The notes beneath the pieces were generated by a model, which worked only from the letters and a program-made list of their open reading frames with translations, was not told the DNA's origin and ran no database searches. Shown piece by piece: positions 24,589 to 35,740 of a DNA stretch of 64,000 nt. Made by a program: the position numbers and the translations under genes. Source of the DNA: Chelydra serpentina (Eukaryota; Chordata; Testudines; Chelydridae); NCBI GenBank assembly GCA_037349315.1, contig JBAIAC010000007.1, forward strand, positions 3,596,001 to 3,660,000. Direction: 5' to 3'. The number at the start of each line of letters is the position of its first letter. Position 1 is the first letter of the stretch.

Positions 24589-26758
24589 AATGTTCCACTA
24601 GTGAAGTCCAAGGGCAACAACCTAATAAGATGTACAGTCCCACATGCCACACACGGCTGTGGGCAAGGGGAAGGTGCTGTTGCTGAACCCTTTGGAGTGC
24701 CTCCATTTTAACATAATTATCTGGGTGCAATTACTGTAAGATTCCATGTGCCTCTAGCTACTGGAAGGGAGGAGATGGCTTTTGTCCCTTCTCCCCATCA
24801 AAGCAGAAATGGGGGTGGGATGAGAGAAGACGAGTGGTGCAAACCTTCCTCTTTCTCCTCCAATCTCTTATTTTTATTTCTCCTCCTTTGTGAAGAATAA
24901 CACTACCTGCTGCCTCTGCTTTTCCATTCAGCAACAGCATGCCATGGGCACAGCTCCTGACTGTGTTACTGACCCCATATGTGTTTGGATAGCAGCCATG
25001 AAACGGACCATGATCTTGTTAGTTTCACAATGCCACTGCTTGACAAGGCTATGAACAAAAGTAGACAGTGGAGCTGTAGACTGTAGAAGACAACGGCATT
25101 TGCTTATATTTGGTTCACGTTTGCTTATATTCTTTGCAAAAGTTGAGGCTTGAATCCTATAGAAATGGCTAATCTACCATGTACTCACTTGAGACTGGTG
25201 AGCAGCAGTGAGATTTTCAAACCCTTGTACTATTATTTGTGTTAAAGTAGCATTTAGAGTCCCCATTCAGGTTAGGGCCCCTATTGTGCCGGACACTGTA
25301 CAGGCATTGCAAAAGTCTGTCTCTATCCAGAGTTTGGGTGGGGGGCGCGGGAGGCTCAATATCCTCCTTGCTTAGCCCAGTCAGCACTATTTGCATTTAA
25401 AGTTGACACCTGGAAAATTTAGCTGCAAATAGTTGTGAAGGTTAGGGACTAAGAAAAGAGAAACATTGAGAAAGCACCGTTTCTCACCTACACCCTGGAT
25501 AAGTCAATGTAAAGTAGCACTAAACTGACAATATTATAATGGAGCAGTCATGAGAATAGTTAAGTTACATCAGAGATTTCAGTTTATAAACTGTTTAAGG
25601 AAAACAAAACCACGGAGGCTTATATTAAATTTGCTTACTCTGGCTTGCTTATCACCTCAAATCCGATGAGCAAGCCTAAAAATCTACACAAGTCTCAGAC
25701 AACTGAGCCAACGGGGTTAAAAAAGTGCACAAGCTTTACAAGCAAAAAACCCACCCTGCACGATGCAGTGGAAACTGGCAATATCTGGGAGTAAGTAGAC
25801 AAAACTGTCAGATGTGCTCAGCACATGCTTGCAACCCTGGTAAATATACTCTACTTCAGTCAAGTCAGAGTAGGCACTGCCTTCACTACCTACCCTGAAG
25901 TCTCCTGGCATCATGAGAGCTGTATGTCATTTTCCCCCTAATTGAGGCACACCTGATAAGAGGAAGTAGACATTTTAAAAAGCATCCTAGCGACCAGGAA
26001 CATGCAGGAACTCAGAGGATCAATGACACATTTTTCCCCCCTAGGAGTTTCCCCACTCTCTAGTTAAGCTGGCCGCTGTCTGAGTCAGCAGGAAGTAGAG
26101 TTTTTGTTTGAAGGCTACTGCAGTGATGTGCTTCAAGAGTGAATTTTCCCAGTGCCAGTGATTTCTCAGTGATTTGCTGAGCACAGGTCTGCTCCACTAC
26201 TGTAATGAGCTGATATTTCACTTAACTTTAATCAAAAGTAAATCTTGGAGTTGGGTGGCTGGGGGGGGGAGGGGCGTTAAAAAAACCCATCCTATTCAAA
26301 TCCATCATGGATGAGACACTGAAGGCAACTTTCCTGTATTTCCTCACCTCTAGACGGGGTCAGAAGTCCTGACTGTGTTACTCTAGTAGCTGGATTGCTT
26401 TAGGCGGTGTGCAAACAATGTTTAAGATAAGGAAAGTTTTCTGGATTGAACACATTTTACTCTTTCTGCCTTTTTATGGGGCACTATTTTGCCCTAGCCT
26501 CCGGGAATAGCCCTGTATGGTCCAATCCATCTCTAGCTCTCCTGCTGTTGGAGTAGCGCCCTGCACCTCCAACTTCAAGATCTCAGCAGGTCTCCTGATA
26601 GCAGAGACATCCTGCACCCATATGGTTCTCATAAACGAGGGATGTCCTGGTTTGGGGAATACCTGCGCCCATCACCCACCGTGATGATAGGGGCACTCCT
26701 GTACCCCCCACACCTCCCATTCCCGAGATGGGATGGGGGTCCCCGGCACACCCCATAC
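24589..26758. other. GCH1 intron 1, 5' end
   Basis: No exon or clear transposon seen. A short fragment of an old repeat lies near 25275-25330. The last bases before exon 1 form its splice donor. Confidence 0.4.
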
Positions 26759-27113
26759 CTGAGATGGTCTCCTGGTAGCCCTTGGTGAAGAACTGCATGG
26801 CAGTGGCTGCCCTCCAAGGGGTCCTGAGCAGCCCCTGCCGCTCGGGGTCCTCGCCCAGCGAGCGCAGGATGGTGGTGTAGGCGGCGGCCAGGCTGGGCAG
26901 GTTCATCTCGTTATCCTCCTCGCTGCGGGTCCGCTCCTCCTTCCAGCTGTCCAGGCACTGCGAGCTGGTGCCCTGCGAGTAGCGGGGCTTCTCCAGGGGC
27001 CGGCTCGGAGCGGGCGGAGGCGGCGACGGCTTCTCCTCCGGCGCGTACCCATTGCAGCTCAGCGTCCGCGGCGGCAGCTGCTCCCGCAGCGCCCCCAGCT
27101 TCCCGGTCTCCAT
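26759..27113 (-). CDS. GCH1: GTP cyclohydrolase 1, exon 1 (N-terminus)
   Basis: GTP cyclohydrolase I converts GTP to 7,8-dihydroneopterin triphosphate and formate. This is the first, rate-limiting step of tetrahydrobiopterin synthesis, done by a cytosolic homodecamer. The exon reads [12 protein letters not shown], then a variable proline-rich stretch (residues about 30-40), then the conserved segment [17 protein letters not shown] (about 63-79) and [18 protein letters not shown] (about 92-109), ending KGYQETIS with 1 nt of the next codon. The human N-terminal exon has the same layout and nearly the same length (114 against 118 codons, from memory). The exon ends CAG before GTATGG, a good donor. 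The start is the only upstream ATG in this frame at the expected place, inside a CpG island about 300 nt below a TATA box. The N-terminal arm is the part that varies most between species and is linked to feedback regulation by GFRP. Confidence 0.97.
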
Positions 27114-27650
27114 CTGCCCAAGGACTCGGGCCGTGCGCCCGGGACTTACTGGGGGGGTCGGGCTGGGAAGGAGAGAACCGCGCTACCCCCGGGGGAGCGG
27201 GCCCGTACAGTGCCCGGGGCTGGGGGAGTCCCTGCGCCCCGGAGGGGAAGGGGCGCTCGGCACTCTGGACAGGGGAGCGTCTGGCACCCAGGGGTGCCGG
27301 GTCTCCGTGCGCCCGGCCCGGGGAGCGGGCTCGGAGTCCGTGCGCTCAGCGGGGGTCCCCGCGCCCTGGGACTCTGAGCGGGGCCAGGGTCACCAGCAGG
27401 CTCCGCATCCAGGGCTCGCCCTGCCCGGCACGGACCCGCTCTTTATAGGGCGTCCGGCTCCCGTCGCGGGGCCCGCGCCGCTCCCATTGGGCGCCCCGGC
27501 CCGTGCGTCACGCAGCCCGGCCGCCTATAAGAGGATCACGGCCCGCGGGATAAAGGAGACGGAAGCAGCGGCTGCCCTGCAGGTTCCCTGCCCCGCCCCG
27601 CCCCGGGCGCTGCGGGAAGGGAGGGGTCGGGTCTAGCTATCGCTGCTTGT
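26800..27650. promoter_or_regulatory. GCH1: CpG island over GCH1 promoter and exon 1
   Basis: Much richer in G+C and in CpG dinucleotides than the AT-rich surroundings. It covers exon 1, the 5' UTR and the promoter, and continues about 130 bp upstream of the CRE-like box. It causes several long spurious open frames on the plus strand. Confidence 0.8.
27442..27514 (-). promoter_or_regulatory. GCH1: GCH1 core promoter: TATA, CCAAT and CRE-like boxes
   Basis: Reading the minus strand toward exon 1: a CRE-like palindrome TGCGTGACGCA (27504-27514), a CCAAT box (27486-27490, seen as ATTGG on the plus strand) about 14 bp below it, and a TATA box CCTATAAAGAG (TATAAA at 27442-27447) about 39 bp further on. 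Mammalian GCH1 promoters are known to carry an adjacent CRE and CCAAT box that mediate cAMP induction, plus a TATA-like box, so the arrangement looks conserved. The predicted start site is near 27410-27415, leaving a 5' UTR of about 300 nt. Confidence 0.8.
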
Positions 27651-28408
27651 AGCTCTGCCCGGGGGGCGCCTCATGGCTCAGGGTCTTTAGTCCTTGGTCT
27701 GTACAGTCTGGCTCTGGCTCCTGGTGTCAGCTGTAGGGGCTGGGCCCTTTGCAGTGCATCGATACGGGGAAACTGCTAAAGCCCGGGGTCAGCAGCCTGT
27801 GCCCAAGGTAACTGTACAGTTGATGCTGAGCGCCAAGAGCGAGCTCACCCTTCCCTGCCAAGTGCCCAGAATAGTATGCAAATATACAATAAAGCATTTC
27901 CGCCTGTTGCGCCATCCCGCGTAAGAACAAACATATTCACACTCTGAGGATTTGGCTTTAAAGGAGGGTTGCTTCCTTGACTACAGATCCCACCCACAGA
28001 GAGAGTAAAGAGCAAAGTAGGCAGCAATCAAAGTCCATACAACATCCCTAGGGACGCTCCACTCATCAATTCTTCTCCTGCCTACCTCCCTTCAGCCTTA
28101 ACTCGTCCAATGTGGGCACTTACTGTACGAGGAAGCTGGCATGGCTTTCATGAGTTACATTGGACATAGCTGTGTGTGGGGTTTGGTATTGCGTGGAGGT
28201 CAGATTGTGAGTAGTCGACAATAGGTTTCTCTGCCATGTTGAAGGAGAGTTGTGTGAATGGATGCCCTGTAGTAGTGATCGGTCTACATTTGGCAGTTTT
28301 AGGAAGACGTTAGTACTGAAGTCTGCGTGTGTGGGCAAGGTCATATTTAGGGGCAGGATTAAGGCTGGGGGTGGGTTGTTCAAAGTGAAAATGTGGGCTG
28401 AGTGGTCC

Positions 28409-28505
28409 AGGGTGGTGGTTGTCAACCTTTTTTCAGTTACTCACCCCTAAAAAATTTCAAAATGAAGGTGCGGACCCTTTTGGAAATCGTAGACATAGTT
28501 TGCAG
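28409..28505. mobile_element. hAT MITE fragment
   Basis: 'Ggtggttgtcaaccttttt', then 'ggtgcggacccttttggaaat' and 'gtagacatagtttgcag' match, in reverse, the element ending at 35206. One end is lost. Confidence 0.55.
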
Positions 28506-28571
28506 AAGAGTGAAGAGGTAGGTGAAGAGGAAGTCTGCTCCCTTTGACGCGACAAAGTATTGCCTCTCTGG

Positions 28572-28645
28572 CGTAGGGTGACCATATTAAAGGACTCAAA
28601 AATCGGGACACATGGGGGAAGCAAAAAAAAAAAACGGCCAGAGTT
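28572..28645. repeat. Fragment of TAGGGTGACCA repeat
   Basis: 'Tagggtgaccatatta' followed by 'aaaaatcgggaca' resembles one end of the element at 7314-7440. The other end is not recognisable. Confidence 0.4.
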
Positions 28646-28805
28646 GTCGGAGAAAAATAAAGTCTGGTTTGGCAATAGGGGCATGGGAGTCTGGGGTATG
28701 CAAGACCATCTGCGCTGGCCTCCTGGATGGGAAGGGCAGTCCAGGAGGGTCCCTGTGGTTGGAGGATGGAGGAGTTGGCATGGGGTGTGTTGTCTGTTTA
28801 TGGTG

Positions 28806-30335
28806 ATCAGGAGAGGGAGGCGGGAATCAGCACCTTGTCCAGCTACGATGAGGCTCCATTGGGGACCAGCGGAGCTGGCGGCACTACCTTTTCCTCCCCT
28901 TCTTCATAAATTGAGGGAGCTGTGATCCGAACAGGGGATGGCCGATACGAAGTGACCAAACGGTATGGGTCCCAAGAAGGACAAGAGGGCTAAATGTAAT
29001 GGTTCTGTAGGTACCAGCACCACACTCTGCAGCGGGGTCGTATGCCTGAGGACAGGGCAGTCTGCGCCGGGGATCCAGAATGCAAGACAAGGAGGCAAAA
29101 AGGAAGGGTCCAGCTCCAAGAAGCCTTTGGGCTGAGAGGATGGGTCCAGCAATGGCGGAGCCGATGGTGCCAGCGGTCCAAGGTGTGTGGAAGGGACTTG
29201 CCTCTCTGGCAGGAGCAGCAGGGGCTCATCCTCCAGAGACAGCAGGTCTGAGAGGGCTGGGGGTCCGGAAAGGAGAGGGGAAGCTGGATGTGGCAGCAGA
29301 AGCTCCTCAATGGGCAACAGTGGGTCCAGGCGGCCAAGAGTGTGGGGGACCACACATGGCAGACCAGAGTGGCCAGGCACTGTTGATGGTGCCAGTGGTG
29401 CAGGTGGCAGACACAGTGGTCATGGTGCGGTGACTGGGGCTAGTGGTGGCACTTGGGGATTATGCCAGTGGTTCTCCTTGCCCTCTGTCCGGGTCTTTTT
29501 GGGAGCTGGAGAAGCCGGGTCAACGCACTATTCTCACCTGACCTGGCTTGGCTCAGGGAGGCAACGCTGCATTTGTGGGCAGTCCTGGATGGGACCTACC
29601 CTTGTGTCCATGGCCATGCTTCTTATGTTCTTGACGGGGCTTGCTGGACCTCGGTGGTACCGATGGACCCAACGCCCAGGAGGTAGATGGAGGGGTGCTC
29701 CCCGGCAGTGACGGACTCCACTCTGGTAGTTATGCCGGTCATGGATCCAATTGTGCAAGTGGGCAGCATTCTTCCAAGAGAAACTTGCGGAGACCAAGTT
29801 CCCTAGCTTCCCATGTGCGGGACAGGAACGAACAGCAGACGATGCAGCTAGCAACCACGTGAGCTTCGCCAAGGCAGTACAGAAACCACTGGTGCTCACC
29901 GCTCACAGAGAAAAAGTGCGGGCACAATGCACAGTTTTTGAAGCCGACTTGATGTGGCATAATCCCTGGGAGGGGAGACCTCTCCAACAGGGGATGAACT
30001 CCGGTAGAGAGCGAACCTAACTAACTACAACATTACAAGAAACACTATTGAGAACTATTTACAAGGAAGAAGAACAGACAAAGCACTCTCTTAGCTAGGC
30101 TAAGGGTGTGGGGGAATGGGTTCTGACTCCGGCTATGCGGCAGTAAGAGGGCACTGGAGCGGCGTCATCCTGCATGGCTCTTCTAGCCTCGGCTGCAGAC
30201 ATGAGGATGATGAGCGATACACATGCGCGTCAACTGACCCTGCTACGAATTGTTCGTTCTGACTCCAGAGCATGGCGCGCATGCGCAGCCATGTTTGGAA
30301 TCCATATAGGGACCATCGCTTGAAGAAGAATCACT
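28806..30335 (-). pseudogene. Decayed retroelement with gag-like Cys/His region
   Basis: The minus strand at 29739-29987 encodes a zinc-finger-like pattern (NCALCPH, then YCLGEAH, then CIVCC, then a basic SRTWEARELGLRK run). This resembles ORF1/Gag-like proteins of reptile DIRS-type or related retroelements. Downstream (29000-29700) is a low-complexity Pro/Leu/Ser-rich coding remnant broken between frames. Upstream (30190-30335) is a leader with 'gcgcatgcgcgcc' that I recall from such turtle elements. No polymerase or integrase remains. Family assignment is tentative, and the ends are approximate. Confidence 0.45.
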
Positions 30336-30339
30336 GTTC

Positions 30340-30416
30340 TGTGGTAATGACAACCTGTCGCAGACCCCTTAGATATAGTCTGAGGACCCCTGGGACCACA
30401 GGTTGAAAAACACTGG
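30340..30416. mobile_element. hAT MITE fragment
   Basis: 'Ggtaatgacaacctgtcgcagacc', 'agatatagtctgagg' and 'cacaggttgaaaaacactgg' match parts of the hAT element at 34692-35206. Incomplete. Confidence 0.5.
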
Positions 30417-31056
30417 CCTACTTCATCAGACCAGGGGCCCCTGAGTCTGATGTACAATATCCCTTAGAAGAACGTTACAGTTTAACTCCAGAAACTTGTG
30501 AAAGCCAGAAAATGCAATGTTAAGGTAACATCTCCATTACTTCCAGACAACCATAACTCTGTCCTCTTTGTGATGCCATGAGAAACTTGAGTGTCAATAC
30601 TTTATGCTTCCATAATAGACACTACCATTATATCAGTGTCCAGCACAAACAGACAGAACTCTGATTTCACATAATCCAAAAAGTCCCTCCATAAGGCCCA
30701 CCAGGTACTTATTACTGTTCCCTTAGGGACCTAAATGGATACACTGACCTGACTTTATTACTTGCGTTCTGTACAATGAAAGACTAACAGAGCTTGGGAG
30801 TTCATGGGCTTGGTCTACACACAAGTTTTGTACCAGTATAACTATGCCAGTAGTGTGACATTTTTTAAAACCACTAACAGTTATACCAAAATAAGCATGC
30901 TTATATTGGATATCAATCTCCTTCCTGTATGGGAATAAGCTATACCTGTATAAGTATACACATACTAGACGAAATGTTCACATTCAGCAGTATAACTTCT
31001 ATGTTGCCTTTCCTGGAGCTTCCATAAGGAAATTATTATTTATCTTATTATCTTAT

Positions 31057-32160
31057 CAATAAACTAGGGAAATACAACTTAGATGGGGCTACTATAAGGT
31101 GGGTGCGCAACTGGCTGGATAACCGTACTCAGAGAGTAGTTATTAATGGTTCCCAATCCTGCTGGAAAGGTGTAATGAGTGGGGTTCCGCAAGGGTCTGT
31201 TTTGGGACCGGCTCTGTTCAATATCTTCATCAACGACTTGGATATTGGCATAGAAAGAACGTTTATTAAGTTTGCAGATGATACCAAACTGGGAGGGATT
31301 GCAACTGCTTTGGAGGATAGGGTCATAATTCAAAATGATCTGGACAAATTGGAGAAATGGTCAGAGGTAAACAGGATGAAGTTTAATAAGGACAAATGCA
31401 AAGTGCTCCACTTAGGTAGGAACAATCAGTTTCACACATACAGAATGGGAGGAGACTGTCTAGGAAGGAGTACGGCAGAAAGGGATCTAGGGGTTATAGT
31501 GGACCACAACCTAAATATGAGTCAACAGTGTGATGCTGTTGCAAAAAAAGCAAGCTTGATTATGGGCTGCATTAACAGGTGTGTTGTGAGCAAGACACGA
31601 GAAGTCATTCTTCCGCTCTACTCTGCGCTGGTTAGGCCTCAACTGGAGTATTGTGTCCAGTTCTGGGCACCGCATTTCAAGAAAGATGTGGAGAAACTGG
31701 AGAGGGTCCAGAGAAGAGCAACAAGAATGATTAAGGGTCTAGAGAACATGACCTATGAAGGAAGGCTGAAGGAATTGGGTTTGTTTAGTTTGGAAAAGAG
31801 AAGACTGAGAGGGGACATGATAGCGGTCTTCAGGTATCTAAAAGGGTGTCATAAGGAGGAGGGAGAAAACTTGTTCATCTTAGCCTCTGAAGATAGAACA
31901 AGAAGCAATGGGCTTAAACTGCAGCAAGGGAGGTTTAGGTTGGACATTAGGAAAAAGTTCCTAACTGTCAGGGTGGTTAAACACTGGAATAAACTGCCCA
32001 GGGAGGTTGTGGAATCTCCATCTCTGGAGATATTTAAGAGTAGGTTAGATAAATGTCTATCAGGGATGGTCTAGACAGTAATTGGTCCTGCCATGAGGGC
32101 AGGGGGCTGGACTCGATGACCTCTCGAGGTCCCTTCCAGCCCTAGAATCTATGAATCTAT
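31057..32160 (+). mobile_element. CR1 LINE, 5'-truncated, long open RT frame
   Basis: Encodes the C-terminal part of a CR1 reverse transcriptase, open for 323 codons from an internal Met at 31103 to the stop at 32074. GVPQGSVLGP is at residues 27-36, the catalytic FADD box at 57-60, and the thumb/C-terminal signatures YSALVRPQLEYCVQFWAPH and RVQRRATRMIKGLENMTYEG follow. The frame stays open upstream to about 31057. The endonuclease and ORF1 are missing, as is usual for CR1. The 3' UTR is short and ends in 'ctagaatctatgaatctatt', the octamer-like CR1 tail. It is probably fairly young, since no stop or frameshift interrupts it. Confidence 0.93.
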
Positions 32161-33169
32161 TAATCTAATTAAGAACAGGAAAGAGGATTGTAAGAAGCTG
32201 GGAATGAGTCCTATGGCTCTCTAATACTAAATGAGAAATGGGACAGTGCTTTCAATCCTTAGTCACCATTTCTATATAATTAGCTACATCACACTGAAGA
32301 AAAATATCCCACAACGCGTAACTGCCAGGTGGTGGAAACAGTCACTTACTGCTGGGGCTCAAGATTCTGGAGGAACAAACCCACTGATACACTTCAGCAG
32401 GCAATTTTCCATGTATTATTAGATACAGACTTACCAAGTCTGTTACTGTCACCCCTGCAGGGGCAGAGTTAAGGTTATCCAAATATATTGTGTGGAAAGT
32501 GTCACCTTCACTCTGCATGTCTGGGTTCTCAAGTTCGGGGCAAGGGGATTACTTGTTAAATTAACTTTCTTTTAAGGGAAGCTCGTGTGTAAACTAAGTT
32601 GGCACTTCCTGGTTTACATGCAAATCTGGAGATTTAAAAAGGTTAATATTCGAGAGGTACAGGGAAGAGATGATGCTGTTGTGCAGCTGCAACCTTAACA
32701 AAACTATGTGGAAATTTAACCCTAACTCGGTTTTGGAGATTGTGTGTGTGTAAGATTGGGACGGAACTGGCAGGAGAGGAGGAGGAGAATATTTAAAGTT
32801 CTCCTTATTCGTATATGCAATACTAGAGCCTATTTACAATGTTACTGCCACTGCATAATTATAGTTTTGAACTACACGGAGGCAGTGATAGTGTGATACA
32901 TAACATTAACCAGAAAGGTCCTGGGCACAGATTTTCCCCCTCTATAATCATGGCTAGTTTTTATGCTCTTTAACATGAAGGACTAACAGTGCCAGCTGCT
33001 ATGTAAATTTGCTCACACTGCTCAGCCAGTAAAGTTAATTCTTTGTTATTCCACTGCGGCAGCTCAGAGTTTACTGAGGGGCCTGCCAGTTGTGCAGATT
33101 TCAGCCAAACCTCTTTTAGGGCTAAGAGGGATCTCCAAGAGCATAATGTAGGGTTTTTTTAATCTAAAC

Positions 33170-33388
33170 CAGCGGTTCTCAAACTGTGGACCCCAAAGTG
33201 GGTCGTGACCCCATTTTAATGGGGTCGCCAGGGCTAGTTTAGACTTGCTGGTGCCCGGGGCCAAAGCCTGAGGGCTTCATCCCTGGGCATAGGGACTCAG
33301 GTTACAGGCCCTCTGACACCTCTGGGGTCACGTAGTAATTTTTATTGTCCAAAGGGGGTCACAGTGCAATGAAGTTTGAGAACCCCTG
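33170..33388. mobile_element. 219-bp hAT MITE with perfect duplication
   Basis: Ends CAGCGGTTCTCAAACTGTGG and AGTTTGAGAACCCCTG. Flanked by atctaaac on both sides (33162-33169 and 33389-33396). Same family as 36120-36397. Confidence 0.9.
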
Positions 33389-33682
33389 ATCTAAACTATG
33401 ATTTAAGCTTGTCTCTGGGAAGGGAAGCTCTGCTAGTTAATCTCACCACAGTGCACTGATTTAATCTTCCATTTCTCATGGATGTGCAGTTATGTTAAAA
33501 CATTAGCTGGCCACAGCAGAGGTATCAAAGGGTATACAGCTGGGTGGTGCTGGGAAAAACAACTCCCCCCTTACTTAAGAGGTAATCAAGACAGTCAGCA
33601 GGATACCATTGCTCAAATTGGGTACAGGCTAGAATTAGGTCTGGGGAGGGGAGATGGTGGGAAACTCACTTAATCTCTAGAT

Positions 33683-34105
33683 CAGGGGTGGCCAACCTGT
33701 GGCTCCGGAGCCGCATGCGGCTCTTCAGCAGTCAATATGCGGCTCCTTGCATAGGTGCTGACTCCGGGACTGGAGCTACAGGAGCCAACTTTCCACTGCT
33801 CAACCCCAGACCCTGCCCCCACTCCACCCCTTATCCCAAGCCCCCTGTCCCTTTTTGCCCCCTCCCCTGAGCCTGCTGCACCCTTGCTCCTCCCGCCTCC
33901 ATCCCAGAGCCTCCTGTACACTGTGAAACAGCTGATTGTGGTGGTCAGGAGGCCCAGGGAGGGCGGGGGAGATGCTGATTGGCAGGGCTGCCAGCGGGCA
34001 GGAGGTGCTGGGGGTGGCGGGGGCTGATGATGTAGTAATGTGGCTCTTTGGCTATGTACATTGGTAAATTCTGGCTCCTTCTCAGGCTCATGTTGGCCAC
34101 CCCTG
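33683..34105. mobile_element. 423-bp hAT MITE
   Basis: Ends CAGGGGTGGCCAACCTGTGG and CATGTTGGCCACCCCTG. Flanks ctctagat (33675-33682) and ctctagag (34106-34113) agree at 7 of 8 bases. A piece of the 13831/37223 family ('ataggtgctgactccggga') is embedded near 33750. Confidence 0.85.
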
Positions 34106-34691
34106 CTCTAGAGCCCGACTTTCCCCAGGGAGACCAGGACAACCCACCCACTTCCAGCATGGTCATTAAGTGTGTCATTGAAGAAAAAGCACCTGTGTAG
34201 CTTGTGCCCAGACTACCTCACTGAGACAGACTGTGGCTCTCTGGCCCCTCTGAGCATGGAAGACAAATCTTAGCACCAGCAAGTTAACCCCTCTCCAGAC
34301 TCTGCTCCCTCCCTTTAATTTCCTGTTCTCCTCCTGCTTATTTCCTCCAGCTGAAGGATCTATCCTCTCAGCTTGACATTTATGGCTGATGTTGCAGGGG
34401 TGGAGTCTCCTAGCCATCTCATTAACCCTTTCCTGCCCTGGCCCTATGAGGGGGGGACCGGAGACTGCATTGTGCAAATAAGAAAAGAAGGGACCATTTA
34501 TTGAACCTGTTTTTTTGTAAGTACAGAGTAAAACGTGGAACAGAGATCTGCAGTGTGCAATTAAATGAAAATGTTCTCTCACAGGACGGTAAAGTACACA
34601 GAGTGTGCACTCCATCATATATCATCATAACCATTAAATGATTATTTATCTGTATTGTGACATCACTCAAAGCCCCCAGTTTGGTCTAGGG

Positions 34692-35206
34692 CTGTGGTTT
34701 TCAACCGGGGGTCCGCAGACTATGTCTAAGGGTTGCACAAAAGGTTGTCATTACCATAGAACAGTGGTTCCCAAACTTAATTCGTGGCTTGTTCAAGGTA
34801 AGCCCCTGGCAGGCCACGAGACGCTTTGTTTACCTGAGTGCCTGCAGGTACAGCCGTTCGCAGCTCCCAGCGGCTGCGGTTCGCTATTCCCGGCTAATAG
34901 AGCTGCGGGAAGCAGGGCGGGCCGGGCCACCACTTCCCGCAGCTCCCATTGGCTAGGAACAGCAAACTGCGGCCACTGGGAGCTCCGAGCAGCCGTACCT
35001 GCGGGTGCTCAGGTAAACAAAGCGTCTCGCGGCCCGCCAAGGGGTTACCTTGAACAAGCCACGAACCAAGTTTGGAAACCACTGCCATAGAACAATGGTT
35101 TTCAACCTACGGTCTGCAGACTATGTCTAAGATTTCCAAAGGGGTCCGCACTTCCATTCAAAAATTTTTAGGGATCCGCAAATGAAAAAAAGGTTGAAAA
35201 CCACTG
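34692..35206. mobile_element. Compound hAT element holding a nested hAT
   Basis: Outer ends CTGTGGTTTTCAACCGGG and AGGTTGAAAACCACTG, flanks gtctaggg (34684-34691) and gtctagtg (35207-35214), 7 of 8 matching. A second internal start 'caatggttttcaacct' at 35093 means the 5' end is present twice. The inner element is described separately. Confidence 0.8.
34762..35084. mobile_element. Fold-back hAT element, 323 bp, perfect duplication
   Basis: Ends CAGTGGTTCCCAAACTT and AAGTTTGGAAACCACTG. Flanked by ccatagaa on both sides (34754-34761 and 35085-35092). The whole interior is a long imperfect palindrome; for example 34781-34801 pairs perfectly with 35045-35065 over 21 bp. The centre is GC-rich. 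Confidence 0.9.
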
Positions 35207-35211
35207 GTCTA

Positions 35212-35309
35212 GTGGATTAGATGCTAGGCTAGATCTCAGGAGACCTGGGTTAGATTCCCAGCTCTACCACTGATTGACTATGGTCAAGTTGCTTCACTTC
35301 TGTTTCCCA
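35212..35309 (+). mobile_element. MIR SINE
   Basis: 'Ggattagatgctaggc', then 'tcaggagacctgggttagatt', 'cccagctctaccactgattg' and 'caagttgcttcacttctg' follow the MIR consensus order (tRNA-like head and core). It directly abuts the hAT element's right flank. Confidence 0.8.
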
Positions 35310-35589
35310 TCCCTTCTGCAGTGTTTCCAGCTCTCCTGATACTTGGTCTTTTCCTTAAAGCCCCAGCTCTTGGAGTCAGGGGATTACATGAAAATCTCAG
35401 CTTTCATTTAAAAAAAAAAAGTTTCTAGCCTTCACGTTTATGGAAAAAAGCCAGAAAACATTGCTTATGTGTATCCTAAAGGCTCAATAAAAAAGAGAGC
35501 ACCCCAATGTGTTATAAAATCTTATGATTTTTAAAGTAATTTCATGACATTTGAGGTCTGACTCATGATTTTTGAACATCTGGTAATAC

Positions 35590-35740
35590 TGTATCTGTCT
35601 TATTTGTTTAGACTGAAAAATTTTCAGGGCAGGGGCCATTCTCTGACCACATGTTTGTGCAGGGTTTAGCACACCAGGACCCTGATCTGGGACCCTAGGC
35701 ACTACTGAAATACAAATAAATAATAATTGTGCTGTACAAA
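35590..35740 (+). repeat. Old LINE 3'-end fragment (L3/CR1-like)
   Basis: 'Cagggcaggggccattctctg', 'gtgcagggtttagcaca' and a terminal 'aaataaataataat' match a common reptile and mammal LINE-tail repeat. A shorter copy is at 42937-43016. Confidence 0.5.

Noticed and set aside
27052..27636. 194-codon open frame on the plus strand
   Set aside because: Lies over the CpG island and GCH1 exon 1 in antisense. Its Gly/Pro/Arg/Ala composition follows from high G+C, and no domain is recognisable.
28904..29711. Leu/Pro-rich minus frame and Gly/Ser-rich plus frame considered as a host gene
   Set aside because: Low complexity, no start or splice context, and next to a gag-like remnant. Kept only as part of the decayed retroelement.
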